Positions 7,289 to 15,232 are shown, counted from the first letter of the stretch. The stretch: 22,708 nt of DNA from an uncultured Bacilli bacterium (GCA_910586425.1 CAJUHL010000025.1:1-22708); one strand, 5' to 3'. Made by a program: numbers and translations. The notes: generated by a model not told the origin, from the sequence alone.

Positions 7289-8547
7289 ACGAAATGTATG
7301 AAACGTTAGGAATTAAACAGGATTTGATAGATAGGGTAAAAGAGGCAGAAATTGTATTACAACCAGAGTTTACGAAAATAGATTCTTTGGCTGATTACCA
7401 AAGTCTAAAAGTACTCAATGCTTTTCATAAATATCAAGTATCAGAAATTCATATGCGGAGTACAACGGGTTATGGATATGATGATATTGGAAGAGATACA
7501 ATTGAGCAAGTTTTTGCAGAGGTTTTGGGGACAGAGGATTGCTTGGTAAGAAATCAATTTATATCCGGTTCTCATGCTTTAACTGTTTGTTTTTTTGCTC
7601 TTTTACGACCAGGTGATACATTACTTAGTATTTCTGGAGAACCATATGATACATTACACCAGGTAATTGGCATCAAAGAAAATGCCAGTTCTCTAGCGTC
7701 TTATCATGTCAAGTATGAACAGATTGATTTAGTGGATAATCGTTTTGATATTCCACGAATTCAAAAACGATTAAGAAAGTCCAAAGTAAAAGTAATTGAA
7801 ATTCAAAGATCAAAAGGATATTCTAGTCGAAAGAGTATTGATATAGAATCCATAAAAGAAGTGATTGAAAAAATAAAAGAAGTAGATTCTGATGTGATTG
7901 TTATGGTAGATAACTGTTACTGTGAATTTGTAAATGAAATAGAGCCTACTCAAGTAGGTGCTGACATTATGGTGGGTTCTTTGATTAAAAATTTAGGAGG
8001 AGGAATCGCACCCAATGGGGCTTATATAGCAGGGAGAAAAGATTTAGTAGAGCTTGCGGCAGAACGTCTGACAGTACCAGGAGAAGGAAAAGAAGTTGGA
8101 CCAAGTTTAGGAGTTAATAAATCATTGCTACAAGGATTGTTTTTTGCTCCAACTGTAGTTGCTAGTAGTTTAAAAACTGCTATTTTGGCAAGCTATCTTT
8201 TAGAACAATTAGGCTATCCAGTGGAACCTAGGTATTATGACAAGCGTGCAGATATTGTTCAAATGATTACATTTGGAAATCCAGATGATTTAATTCGTTA
8301 TTGTCAAGGCATTCAAATGGGGTCTTATATAGATGCCAATTCCATTCCAATTCCTGGGGATATGCCAGGATATGAAAATCAAATTATAATGGCCTGTGGT
8401 AGTTTTACACAAGGTTCATCCATTGAACTATCTTGTGATGGACCAATCCGGCCCCCTTATATTGCCTATATGCAAGGGGCGCTTACTTACCCTGCTGGTA
8501 AGTTGGGTGTAATGAAAGCCCTTTCTTATTTATTGGATCAGAAATAG
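7285..8547 (+). CDS. PLP-dependent lyase, methionine gamma-lyase / 'aluminium resistance' (YnbB) family
   Basis: A 420-aa fold-type I PLP enzyme resembling the Met-gamma-lyase family PF06838 (YnbB). Visible pieces: the N-terminal helical part, TTGYGYDDIGRDT, NQFISGSHAL, GEPYDTLHQVIG, the Asp that binds the PLP ring nitrogen in VMVDNCYCEF, and the Schiff-base lysine in GSLIKNLGGG. The C-terminal domain has SIELSCDGPIRPPYIAYMQG. Such enzymes act on sulfur amino acids, but no member's cellular role is firmly set, and 'aluminium resistance' is a historical label. It is translationally coupled to the SDR gene by a 4-bp overlap, suggesting a shared pathway. Confidence 0.85.
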   Translation: MNEMYETLGIKQDLIDRVKEAEIVLQPEFTKIDSLADYQSLKVLNAFHKYQVSEIHMRSTTGYGYDDIGRDTIEQVFAEVLGTEDCLVRNQFISGSHALTVCFFALLRPGDTLLSISGEPYDTLHQVIGIKENASSLASYHVKYEQIDLVDNRFDIPRIQKRLRKSKVKVIEIQRSKGYSSRKSIDIESIKEVIEKIKEVDSDVIVMVDNCYCEFVNEIEPTQVGADIMVGSLIKNLGGGIAPNGAYIAGRKDLVELAAERLTVPGEGKEVGPSLGVNKSLLQGLFFAPTVVASSLKTAILASYLLEQLGYPVEPRYYDKRADIVQMITFGNPDDLIRYCQGIQMGSYIDANSIPIPGDMPGYENQIIMACGSFTQGSSIELSCDGPIRPPYIAYMQGALTYPAGKLGVMKALSYLLDQK

Positions 8548-8553
8548 TTTTTG

Positions 8554-8587
8554 CATAAATATCATTGACAAACATATGATATTTATG
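8554..8587. promoter_or_regulatory. Perfect 12-bp inverted repeat over the infC promoter
   Basis: CATAAATATCAT (8554-8565) and ATGATATTTATG (8576-8587) are exact reverse complements separated by 10 bp. The left arm touches the first base of the -35 and the right arm fills the spacer next to the -10, an operator-like position. There is no T-run after it, so it is not an obvious terminator for the PLP gene. Confidence 0.55.
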
Positions 8588-8593
8588 TATACT
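8565..8593 (+). promoter_or_regulatory. infC operon promoter, TTGACA-17-TATACT
   Basis: -35 TTGACA (8565-8570) and -10 TATACT (8588-8593) with a 17-bp spacer. The expected start is near 8600, giving an infC leader of about 130 nt. Confidence 0.88.
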
Positions 8594-8599
8594 ATAGAA

Positions 8600-8731
8600 G
8601 AAAATTAAAAAAGGAAAGCAGAAGTATCCACTTCTCACCCGATTGCTTAAGCTTTGGGTAGATGCCAATTATCAGTTTGTGATTTTTGAGTGGATACGTT
8701 TTGTATTCACTTTTTTATGGAGGTGTCAGGT
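8600..8731 (+). promoter_or_regulatory. L20-type leader with attenuator
   Basis: The leader offers two exclusive structures. GTATCCACT (8624-8632) is the exact complement of AGTGGATAC (8689-8697), giving a long-range helix. Alternatively AGTGGATAC pairs with GTATTCACT (8703-8711; one G-U) and, with the T-run at 8711-8716, forms an intrinsic terminator. This is the logic known for the Firmicute infC-rpmI-rplT leader, where free ribosomal protein L20 binds and favours termination. Structure is seen in sequence; the L20 ligand is family knowledge. Confidence 0.85.
8689..8716 (+). terminator. Attenuator terminator in infC leader
   Basis: Nine-pair stem AGTGGATAC / GTATTCACT with a GTTTT loop and six T residues, ending just before the GGAGGTG of infC. 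It is conditional because its 5' arm is also sequestered by 8624-8632. Confidence 0.85.
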
Positions 8732-9259
8732 ATCGCAAGAGAAAAAGATATGTACATTAACGAACAAATACGTGCAAGGGAAGTCATGGTGATTGGACCA
8801 AATGGAGAACAACTCGGTGTAAAACCAATCAAAGATGCACTTACTTTGGCTTCTTATGCTGGTTTTGATTTGGTTTTGATGAGTCCAAATGCAACCCCAT
8901 CAGTTTGTAAAATTATGGATTATAATAAATTCAAATATGAGAGTAAAAAGAAACAAAAAGAAAATATGAAAAAACAAAGAGAAACCAATTTAGAAATCAA
9001 GGAATATCGTCTGTCAGTTACAATCGATGTGCATGATTTTGATACACGTGTTCGTAATGCATCAAAATATTTAGAAAAGGGTCATAGAATTAAGGTGTCT
9101 GTTCGTTTTCGTGGAAGACAAATGGCGCATCAAGAATTGGGACGTGATGTACTCAATCGTTTCGCAGATGCGGTGAAAGAAATTGCTGTTATTGAACAAC
9201 AACCTAAAATGGAAGGTTATTTTATGACCATGATGCTAATGCCAAATAAAGAAAAATAG
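8732..9259 (+). CDS. infC: Translation initiation factor IF-3 (AUC start)
   Basis: IF3, which keeps 30S subunits free and proofreads start codon choice. The core INEQIRAREVMVIGPNGEQL, LMSPNATPSVCKIMDYNKFKYE, the basic interdomain helix, and the C-domain VRFRGRQMAHQELG and QQPKMEGYFMTMML are all present. No ATG or GTG fits the start. GGAGGTG at 8719-8725 is followed 6 nt later by ATC (8732), giving a 175-aa protein, the usual IF3 length. A rare AUU/AUC start is a family trait that lets IF3 repress its own translation. An ATG at 8690 lies inside the attenuator stem and is rejected; an internal ATG at 8750 is a weaker alternative. Confidence 0.93.
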   Translation: MAREKDMYINEQIRAREVMVIGPNGEQLGVKPIKDALTLASYAGFDLVLMSPNATPSVCKIMDYNKFKYESKKKQKENMKKQRETNLEIKEYRLSVTIDVHDFDTRVRNASKYLEKGHRIKVSVRFRGRQMAHQELGRDVLNRFADAVKEIAVIEQQPKMEGYFMTMMLMPNKEK

Positions 9260-9270
9260 GAGGAATATTT

Positions 9271-9465
9271 ATGCCAAAAATGAAAACCCATAAGGGAACT
9301 GCCAAAGTTTGTAAAGTAAGACCTGGTGGAACCATTAAAATTGGAACTCCAGGATCAAGACATAACACTGGAAAGAAAAATGCTGCTTCTAATCGCAAAA
9401 GCAGAAAAGGATCATTATTAAGTCAATCAGATTACAAGAGAATTAGAACGAATTTAGGAAAATAG
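9271..9465 (+). CDS. rpmI: 50S ribosomal protein L35
   Basis: A 64-aa, strongly basic protein with the L35 signature MPKMKTHKGTAKVCKV at the N-terminus and SRKGSLLSQSDYKRIRTNL at the end. It binds 23S rRNA near the E-site region. It lies 11 bp after infC with AGGAGG as ribosome-binding site, in the standard infC-rpmI-rplT order, and is controlled by the shared leader. Confidence 0.97.
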   Translation: MPKMKTHKGTAKVCKVRPGGTIKIGTPGSRHNTGKKNAASNRKSRKGSLLSQSDYKRIRTNLGK

Positions 9466-9483
9466 TATTAAAGGAGGATATAT

Positions 9484-10008
9484 ATGGCAAGAGTAAAAGG
9501 TGGCACAATTCATCGTGCACGTCGTAAAAAAGTAATGGATCAAGCCAAAGGATACTTTGGAAGCAAACACAGATTATATAGAACTGCAAAAGAACAAGTG
9601 ATGCATTCATTAAGTTATGCATACAGAGATAGAAGACAAAAGAAAAGAGATTTTAGAAAGTTATGGATTACAAGAATCAATGCTGCTTGTAGAGACAATG
9701 ATATTAGTTATTCTAGATTTATCAATGGTCTTAACAAAGCTGGTGTTACTGTAAACCGTAAGATGTTATCTGAAATTGCAATTGATAACCCTGCAAGTTT
9801 CTCTGATCTTGTCAATGTAGCAAAAGATGCATTAAATGGAAAAGGTGCTACAGCTAAAAAGAAAGAGGAAAAAGAAATTTCAGTTCAAACAGAAGAAACG
9901 GATATTTCTAAAATGACAGTTGGGGAGCTACGTGAGCTTGCTAAAACAAAGGGAATAGAAGGTACTTCTACTATGAAAAAAGCAGAATTATTAGATGCTT
10001 TAAAATAA
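9484..10008 (+). CDS. rplT: 50S ribosomal protein L20 with C-terminal Rho_N/SAP-like extension
   Basis: Residues 1-118 are a normal L20 ([80 protein letters not shown]). L20 is an early assembly protein and the repressor of its own operon. L20 usually ends near residue 118; here about 55 residues follow: a Lys/Glu linker, then [17 protein letters not shown] through the last residue (144-174). That segment matches the LEM/SAP-like Rho N-terminal helix-extended-loop-helix pattern (VxELxxxAKxxxI...KxELLxAL). The extension may add nucleic-acid contacts. The frame is continuous and there is no stop at the usual end, so this looks like a true fusion. A terminator overlaps its stop. Confidence 0.95.
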   Translation: MARVKGGTIHRARRKKVMDQAKGYFGSKHRLYRTAKEQVMHSLSYAYRDRRQKKRDFRKLWITRINAACRDNDISYSRFINGLNKAGVTVNRKMLSEIAIDNPASFSDLVNVAKDALNGKGATAKKKEEKEISVQTEETDISKMTVGELRELAKTKGIEGTSTMKKAELLDALK

Positions 10009-10029
10009 TCATTATGATTATTTTTTTTT
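10004..10029 (+). terminator. Terminator of the infC-rpmI-rplT operon
   Basis: AATAATCA (10004-10011) and TGATTATT (10015-10022) with a TTA loop and a run of T. The 5' arm includes the rplT stop codon. Confidence 0.82.
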
Positions 10030-10136
10030 ATAAATCAGAATAGATTTCACAGAATACAGTATTAAAATGCATTATGTCGTAACATATTAAAGTGCTATTA
10101 CCAATCATTCGTTAATAAATTTACATATTTTAACTT

Positions 10137-10155
10137 AAAAGGATAATCCTTTTTC
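10137..10155 (+). terminator. Small hairpin with T-tail, possible second terminator
   Basis: AAAAGGA (10137-10143), TAA loop, TCCTTTT (10147-10153), then TTC. It lies in the 177-bp spacer between rplT and the next gene. The rest of that spacer (10030-10136) shows no ORF or clear promoter. Confidence 0.45.
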
Positions 10156-10185
10156 AGTTTGGGCATACTAATACTGGTGATTTTT

Positions 10186-10680
10186 ATGTATTATCTTAAT
10201 GTATTTTTTGTCTATTCTATTTTGGGGCATTTACTAGAGACTTTTATTTATATGATGAATTCAGGTGAAAGTGGTATTTTATATGGTTTTTGGACACCTG
10301 TTTATGGTATTGGATGTATTATTATCATATCTTGTTATCAAGCTTTGTTTCAAAAACATCATTTGTCTAAAAAAATAGAAGCACTTACTGTCTTTTTGAT
10401 TGGTGCTGTTTTATTAACCTTTATTGAATGGATTGGTGGAATTTTAATTGAAATTATATTTGGTTATATCTTTTGGGATTACAGCCATTTTAAATTTCAT
10501 ATTGGTCCTTATATTGCTTGGGAGATGGCTCTTATTTGGGGGCTTGCTTCCTTGGGCCTTATTTTTTTCTTAAAACCAATGGTAGATCAATGGCTAAAAA
10601 AGATACCTCTATGGGTTACTATTTTATTTAGTCTTTTATTTATGGTAGATGTTGTATGTACTATTTTGTTTAAAATTTAA
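10186..10680 (+). CDS. Integral membrane protein, putative ABC-transporter-permease-like (PF06541 type)
   Basis: About 164 aa with five hydrophobic helices. The pattern LGHLLETF, then GFWTPVYGIG, then FIEWIGGILIE and FGYIFWDYSHFKFHIGPYIA is that of the CmpB-like family annotated as 'putative ABC transporter permease', although no ATPase partner is nearby and no transport role has been shown. ATG at 10186 is preferred because GGTGAT lies just upstream; an in-frame start at 10159 has no ribosome-binding site. Its stop abuts the stop of the convergent UPF0316 gene with no spacer. Confidence 0.7.
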   Translation: MYYLNVFFVYSILGHLLETFIYMMNSGESGILYGFWTPVYGIGCIIIISCYQALFQKHHLSKKIEALTVFLIGAVLLTFIEWIGGILIEIIFGYIFWDYSHFKFHIGPYIAWEMALIWGLASLGLIFFLKPMVDQWLKKIPLWVTILFSLLFMVDVVCTILFKI

Positions 10681-11196
10681 TTACTTAATATAACCATTTT
10701 GAACATATTTTGTTTCATTGACGACGATAAAAGCTTTTTTATCGATTGAGTGAATCAAATTTTTTAAATGTTCAAAATTATTTTTTTTGATTTCAATAAA
10801 TAACATATATTTTTCATTTGCTTTATCCTGACCTTTGACATCAATGACAGATACTGCATAACCTTCTTTTCTTAAGATATCAATGAGTTTATGATTATTG
10901 TTACTTGTTACAACTTGTACTCCAAAATTACCTTTGATGAAACGATCTGATAAATAACCACCAATATAGGTTCCAGTTGCGAATCCAAGGGAATAAGCAA
11001 TCGCAATCCAAAGGCTGGTTTCTGTTGTGTTTAATGCTTCTTTGACAATTACAAACCATACAAAAACTTCAATAAAGCCGACCATGCTTGCAAGCAAGGT
11101 TCTACCTTTGACAGTGATTAGAGTACGAACCGTTCCTAAAGATACATCAATGATTCTTACAAAAAAAATTTTAAGACATAATAGAAATAAAGTCAT
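10681..11196 (-). CDS. UPF0316 / DUF2179 membrane protein (YebE-like)
   Basis: A 171-aa protein. Three N-terminal hydrophobic helices with the UPF0316 signature (RIIDVSLGTVRTLITVKGR near the start, then IEVFVWF and GFATGTYIGGYLSDR) are followed by a soluble DUF2179-type C-terminal domain (about 95-165: VQVVTSN, LRKEGYAVSVIDVKG, then KYMLFIEIKKN). DUF2179 is an ACT-like regulatory fold in other membrane proteins. No biochemical function is established for UPF0316. The gene is convergent with the preceding one and divergent from the VanY cluster. AGAAAGGA precedes the ATG on the minus strand. Confidence 0.85.
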   Translation of the reverse strand: MTLFLLCLKIFFVRIIDVSLGTVRTLITVKGRTLLASMVGFIEVFVWFVIVKEALNTTETSLWIAIAYSLGFATGTYIGGYLSDRFIKGNFGVQVVTSNNNHKLIDILRKEGYAVSVIDVKGQDKANEKYMLFIEIKKNNFEHLKNLIHSIDKKAFIVVNETKYVQNGYIK

Positions 11197-11219
11197 AGTT
11201 TATTTTCCTTTCTGTGTAT

Positions 11220-11248
11220 TTGAAATTTTATTCAATATTGGTTATAAT
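11220..11248 (+). promoter_or_regulatory. Promoter of vanY cluster, TTGAAA-17-TATAAT
   Basis: -35 TTGAAA (11220-11225), -10 TATAAT (11243-11248), spacer 17 bp; AGGTGATGATATG of the first VanY gene follows within 20 bp. It overlaps the upstream region of the divergent UPF0316 gene. Confidence 0.82.
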
Positions 11249-11264
11249 AAAATCAGGTGATGAT

Positions 11265-12227
11265 ATGAAACATAGAAGAATTAAAAAACAGGTATATATA
11301 ATGGGCGCTATTGTGATACTATTGATAGTATCTACGATTTTTGGAATTCGATACTTGATTTTGAAAGGAACGAGTTCTTATCAATTAAAACAAATGGGTT
11401 ATCAAAAAGATGAAATTGCTGTAATAGAACAACTAGAAAAAGAACAAATCAAACAAATTTTAAAAATGGAATATCATGCATCAATTCCAGATTTGTTAAA
11501 AGAAAAATATTATATATTTGAAAATTTGGAGCGGTATTTGGCGTATGAAAAACAAACAAAAGATACTAATTTGACTCATGTTGTTAGTATGGTAAATGTG
11601 GGTGCTGATCATGAATATTATGACGAGGAATTTGTAGTTCCTACCAAAATTGATTTAAAAAATGAATATTTGATATTGGTCAATAAATTTCATTATTTAG
11701 AAGAAGACTTTTCTCCTGAAGATTTGGTAGCGATTAAAAACTGGTATGCTTATGGGGATAATGAAATTAGGAAAGAAGTATATGATCAATTTCTTTTGAT
11801 GTTTCATGATGCGGAAAAGGAAGATGTAAAGCTGATTATTACGTCTGCTTATCGTGATTATGATTTTCAAAAATCATTATGGAATCGATATCAAAATGAT
11901 AAGGGACAAGAGTGGGCAGACAGTGTCTCTGCACGACCTGGTTATTCGGAACATCAGACTGGACTTACTTTAGATATCATAACAGATGGAGAATATTGTA
12001 CTATGGAAACTTTTGAGCAATCAGATGCGTTTAAATGGCTTCGTAAAAATGCACATAAATATGGATTTATTTTAAGATATCCCAAAGGAAAAGAAGACAT
12101 CACAGGGTATGATTATGAATCTTGGCATTATCGTTATGTGGGAAAAGAAGTGGCCACTAAAATTTATAATTTGGGCATTACATATGATGAATATTATGCA
12201 TATTATAAAGATGAAATAGAGGGATAA
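11265..12227 (+). CDS. VanY-type D-alanyl-D-alanine carboxypeptidase, paralogue 1
   Basis: About 320 aa. N-terminal signal anchor (about 10-32), then an ~130-aa helical domain beginning QMGYQKDEIAVIEQL, then the zinc peptidase domain. The metal/catalytic motifs are SARPGYSEHQTGLTLDI (SxHxxGxxxD) and YESWHYRYVG (the HxxH-type third ligand region). VanY/M15B enzymes remove the terminal D-Ala from peptidoglycan pentapeptides outside the membrane. Start ATG at 11265 follows AGGTGAT. It is the first of three tandem paralogues; paralogue 2 starts one base after its stop. The YESWHY Ser differs from the Pro (EPWHY) in the other two. Confidence 0.9.
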   Translation: MKHRRIKKQVYIMGAIVILLIVSTIFGIRYLILKGTSSYQLKQMGYQKDEIAVIEQLEKEQIKQILKMEYHASIPDLLKEKYYIFENLERYLAYEKQTKDTNLTHVVSMVNVGADHEYYDEEFVVPTKIDLKNEYLILVNKFHYLEEDFSPEDLVAIKNWYAYGDNEIRKEVYDQFLLMFHDAEKEDVKLIITSAYRDYDFQKSLWNRYQNDKGQEWADSVSARPGYSEHQTGLTLDIITDGEYCTMETFEQSDAFKWLRKNAHKYGFILRYPKGKEDITGYDYESWHYRYVGKEVATKIYNLGITYDEYYAYYKDEIEG

Positions 12228-12228
12228 T

Positions 12229-13296
12229 TTGAAAAAGATTTTAGGTGGATTATGTATTATTCTTTTATTGTCGATGGGCTTTATTTTATGGGAACAAAAT
12301 CTTAAGAAAGTATCCAATCAGCCAGAAGAAAAAAATCCTTATCTTCAAAAAGGATATACAAAGGAAGAAATTAAGAGAATTGAAACTTTAAATACAGAAA
12401 ATCAATCGTATTTATTAAAAGAGGACTATCAAATTCATTTGATTGATTATTTAGATACCATAGAATTTGATGAGGCAAAATTAAAAGACTATATTCAATT
12501 TTCAAAATTGTATAATCTTTCCATACAAGATATTGTTTATATTGTCAATCACCATTATGATGATATCGATGTATATGATGAAAAGACTGTTTCTCTTATG
12601 CATGAATCTTACTACATTCACGCTTATTTAGATCGATATTTGCGTTATAGTAATATCCATTCAGCCAAAGATATGAAAGCGGTTATTATAGATGTCAATA
12701 GTAATTTAGATTATGCTTTTTATACACAGGATTATACAGTGGATTTGGAGAAGCAATATTTGATATTGGTGAATAAGTATTATAAATTGACAAGTGATTA
12801 TGTTCCTTCTAATTTAGTAACCATTGAAGCAAAATATGGAAGAACACTTTTATTAGAAGGTACTGTATATGAACAATACAAGTTGATGTGGAATGCGGCG
12901 AATGAAGAAGGGTTGTCCTTGTATATTCGGTCCCCTTATAGAAGTTATGCAACACAACAAAGACTTTATAATGATTATGTAGCCCAGGATGGAAAGGAAG
13001 CAGCTGATACTTATTCTGCAAGACCAGGCTATTCGGAACATCAAACAGGACTTGCATTTGATGTAACAAGTCCAACTACTAATTTTGATACGTTTTCAAA
13101 TAGTCGAGAATTTAAGTGGCTATTGGAACATGCACATGAATATGGATTTATTTTAAGATACCCTGAAGGAAAAGAAAAGATTACAGGTTATATTTATGAA
13201 CCTTGGCATTATCGCTATGTAGGAAAGGAAGCCGCAACAATAATTCATGAAACAGGGATGACTTTGGAAGAGTATTATGCATATTATGTAAGATAG
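12229..13296 (+). CDS. VanY-type D-alanyl-D-alanine carboxypeptidase, paralogue 2
   Basis: A 355-aa paralogue with a signal anchor (about 5-20), a helical N-terminal domain (KGYTKEEIKRIETL onward) longer than in paralogue 1, and the same M15B domain: SPYRSYATQQRLY, SARPGYSEHQTGLAFDV, RYPEGKEKITGYIYEPWHY and RYVGKEAA. Start is TTG at 12229, one base after the upstream stop, with GAGGGAT as ribosome-binding site, implying translational coupling. The N-terminal domains of paralogues 1 and 2 are recognisably related, so the pair arose by duplication of the full gene. Confidence 0.9.
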   Translation: MKKILGGLCIILLLSMGFILWEQNLKKVSNQPEEKNPYLQKGYTKEEIKRIETLNTENQSYLLKEDYQIHLIDYLDTIEFDEAKLKDYIQFSKLYNLSIQDIVYIVNHHYDDIDVYDEKTVSLMHESYYIHAYLDRYLRYSNIHSAKDMKAVIIDVNSNLDYAFYTQDYTVDLEKQYLILVNKYYKLTSDYVPSNLVTIEAKYGRTLLLEGTVYEQYKLMWNAANEEGLSLYIRSPYRSYATQQRLYNDYVAQDGKEAADTYSARPGYSEHQTGLAFDVTSPTTNFDTFSNSREFKWLLEHAHEYGFILRYPEGKEKITGYIYEPWHYRYVGKEAATIIHETGMTLEEYYAYYVR

Positions 13297-13339
13297 GTAA
13301 AATTATCTTACTTTTTCATATACTATAGTGGTGAAGTAT

Positions 13340-14008
13340 ATGCGAGTTGAAACTTTTAAAAAATGTGTTTATATCATTTTGTTTCTTTTAATAGCACTCT
13401 TTTTTACAAAAGATATTGATTTTTTTGGGTCAAAATTTTATGAAAATGTGAAGGAAATTGAAAATCCTGAAGATTTAACTGTTTTGGTAAATAAAAATTA
13501 TAAATTGATGAGTAACTATATTCCTCCTGATTTGGAATTAATCTCCATTCAATATGCAACAGATGATAAATATATGAGAAAAGAAGCCAAAGAAGCATTT
13601 GAACGTTTGAGTGAAGATGCGAGACAAATGGGATATCAAATTATTGCAACATCTACTTATCGTAGTTATGAATATCAAGAAAAATTATATGATTATTATG
13701 TGAAAACCAAAGGACAAGAATATGCGGATTTGTGTTCTGCAAGGCCAGGACATTCTGAACACCAAACGGGGTTATCAGTAGATGTAATGGGTTCTAATCA
13801 AGATTATGATTTATTTGTAGAAGCGATTGAATTTGATTGGATGAAAAAAAATGCACATAAATATGGATTTATTTTAAGATATCCTGAAGGAAAAGAAAAA
13901 GTGACAGGCTTTAAATATGAACCTTGGCATTATCGTTATGTAGGAAAAGAAGTAGCGACTATTATTTATGAAAATAATTGGACATTAGAAGAATATAAGA
14001 GATCTTAA
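13340..14008 (+). CDS. VanY-type D-alanyl-D-alanine carboxypeptidase, paralogue 3 (short)
   Basis: About 222 aa: one signal anchor (about 10-25) and then directly the M15B domain, without the helical N-terminal domain of its two neighbours. Motifs STYRSYEYQEKLY, SARPGHSEHQTGLSVDV and YEPWHYRYVGKEVA are intact, so it should be active. ATG at 13340 follows GTGGTGAAG; an in-frame GTG at 13328 would consume that site. It lies 43 bp after paralogue 2 and probably shares its transcript, although TACTATAG just upstream could hold a weak -10. Confidence 0.9.
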   Translation: MRVETFKKCVYIILFLLIALFFTKDIDFFGSKFYENVKEIENPEDLTVLVNKNYKLMSNYIPPDLELISIQYATDDKYMRKEAKEAFERLSEDARQMGYQIIATSTYRSYEYQEKLYDYYVKTKGQEYADLCSARPGHSEHQTGLSVDVMGSNQDYDLFVEAIEFDWMKKNAHKYGFILRYPEGKEKVTGFKYEPWHYRYVGKEVATIIYENNWTLEEYKRS

Positions 14009-14036
14009 TTTATGTTATAATAGAGTAGGTGATTGA

Positions 14037-14519
14037 ATGGAAACGATAAAACATGAATTTCCTCCATATTATGATGCAGATTCCAAAATATTAATTTTAG
14101 GAACGATGCCATCTGTCAAGTCAAGAGAAGTTGGATTTTACTATTGTCATCCACAAAATCGTTTTTGGAAGGTATTAGCATTTTTATATCAGGAGGATAT
14201 GCCAGTTACCATTTTGGAAAAAAAGCAGTTATTAAAGAAACACCATATTGCCTTATGGGATGTACTAGCTTCTTGTTCCATTGAAGGGTCTTCTGATCAA
14301 TCGATTCGCAATCCGATTTGTAATGATATTTATCATCTTTTAAAAAATAGTTCCATTGAAAAAGTATACACGACAGGTCAAAAAGCTTATGAATTGTATC
14401 AAAAATATTGTTATCCTAAAACCAAAATGGAAGCTATTTTACTTCCATCAACCAGTCCTGCAAATGCAGCATTTTCTATCGAACAATTGATAAAAGCTTA
14501 CTCTATTATTTGCGAGTAA
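14037..14519 (+). CDS. Uracil-DNA-glycosylase superfamily protein, DNA-deoxyinosine glycosylase type
   Basis: A 160-aa small-domain glycosylase of the Mug/UDG superfamily. It opens with HEFPPYYDADSKILILGTMP (the GTMPSVKSRE segment replaces the UDG water-activating loop), then FYYCHPQNRFWKVL, the WDVLASCSIEGSSDQSI segment and the C-terminal LPSTSPAN, which corresponds to the leucine/minor-groove loop. This wording is typical of the DNA-deoxyinosine glycosylase family, which excises hypoxanthine. TATAAT at 14016-14021 and AGGTGATTGAATG suggest its own promoter. It ends in a terminator. Confidence 0.85.
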   Translation: METIKHEFPPYYDADSKILILGTMPSVKSREVGFYYCHPQNRFWKVLAFLYQEDMPVTILEKKQLLKKHHIALWDVLASCSIEGSSDQSIRNPICNDIYHLLKNSSIEKVYTTGQKAYELYQKYCYPKTKMEAILLPSTSPANAAFSIEQLIKAYSIICE

Positions 14520-14526
14520 GCTTTTT
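14492..14526 (+). terminator. Strong intrinsic terminator
   Basis: AAAAGCTTACTC (14492-14503) pairs exactly over 12 bp with GAGTAAGCTTTT around a 10-nt loop, then T residues. The stop codon of the glycosylase lies in the 3' arm. Confidence 0.92.
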
Positions 14527-14584
14527 CATGTAAAAGATTCATAAATGTTTGATTTTGTCATATTTTTGTAATAGAGGTGGAATG

Positions 14585-15232
14585 ATGAAAAAGATTGTAG
14601 TATTGTGCATTTGTTTAGGATTACTTCTACCATGTCGATTGGTAAAAGCAGAAACAGACTTGGCTCCAAATGCGAAAAGTGCAGTTTTAATAGAGGCAAG
14701 TACAGGAAAGATTATTTATGAAAAAAATAGTCATGAAAAGCTTGCACCAGCTTCTATGACCAAAATGATGAGTATGTTAGTGATTGTAGAAAGTATTGAA
14801 AAAGGAGTCATTGGTTGGGATGATATGGTTACAGCATCAGAAAATGCATCTAAAATGGGTGGTAGTCAGATATTGTTAGAAACTGGAGAACAAATGCTTG
14901 TATCCGATTTGTTCAAAGGTGTTGCAGTTGCTAGTGGAAATGACGCGGTTGTTGCACTTGCTGAAGCAGTAGCAGGAACAGAAGAAGAATTTGTATCTAT
15001 GATGAATCAAAGGGCAAAGGAGCTTGGATTAACTGATACTGTATTTAAAAATCCCCATGGATTAGATGATGCCAATCATTATTCTAGTGCATATGACATG
15101 ATGTTAATTGCCAAGGAGCTTGTAAAACATGAAAAAGTATTAGAATATACATCCATTTATGAGGACTATTTACGAAAAGGAACTCCCAAAGAATTGTGGC
15201 TTGTTAATACCAATAAAGTCGTATGTGTATAA
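14585..15232 (+). pseudogene. dacF: dacF 5' part, split by the serine-recombinase element
   Basis: N-terminal part of a DacF/DacA-type (S11) D-alanyl-D-alanine carboxypeptidase. Signal peptide (1-22, ending VKA), then AKSAVLIEASTGKIIYEKN, the nucleophile motif SMTK (S57-K60) and SGN (S117-N119) are intact. Native sequence runs to Lys211 (15215-15217); the element then supplies V-V-C-V and a stop, so the product lacks the KTG motif and the C-terminal domain. The ATG at 14585 is preferred (AGAGGTG 5 nt upstream); ATG at 14582 is next to it. The remaining 173 residues lie at 19083-19604 in a frame restored by excision. It is therefore an interrupted gene, possibly repairable, rather than a decayed one. 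Confidence 0.9.

Noticed and set aside
8690..8731. ATG at 8690 as the IF3 start
   Set aside because: It lies inside the attenuator stem, has no ribosome-binding site, and would add 14 residues foreign to IF3.
12809..13075. Minus-strand ORF inside VanY paralogue 2
   Set aside because: Shadow of a strongly supported plus-strand gene; no ribosome-binding site or recognisable family.
11265..14008. VanY cluster as a vancomycin-resistance locus
   Set aside because: No vanH, vanA/B/D ligase, vanX or vanRS nearby; VanY-type enzymes are ordinary wall enzymes in many Bacillota.
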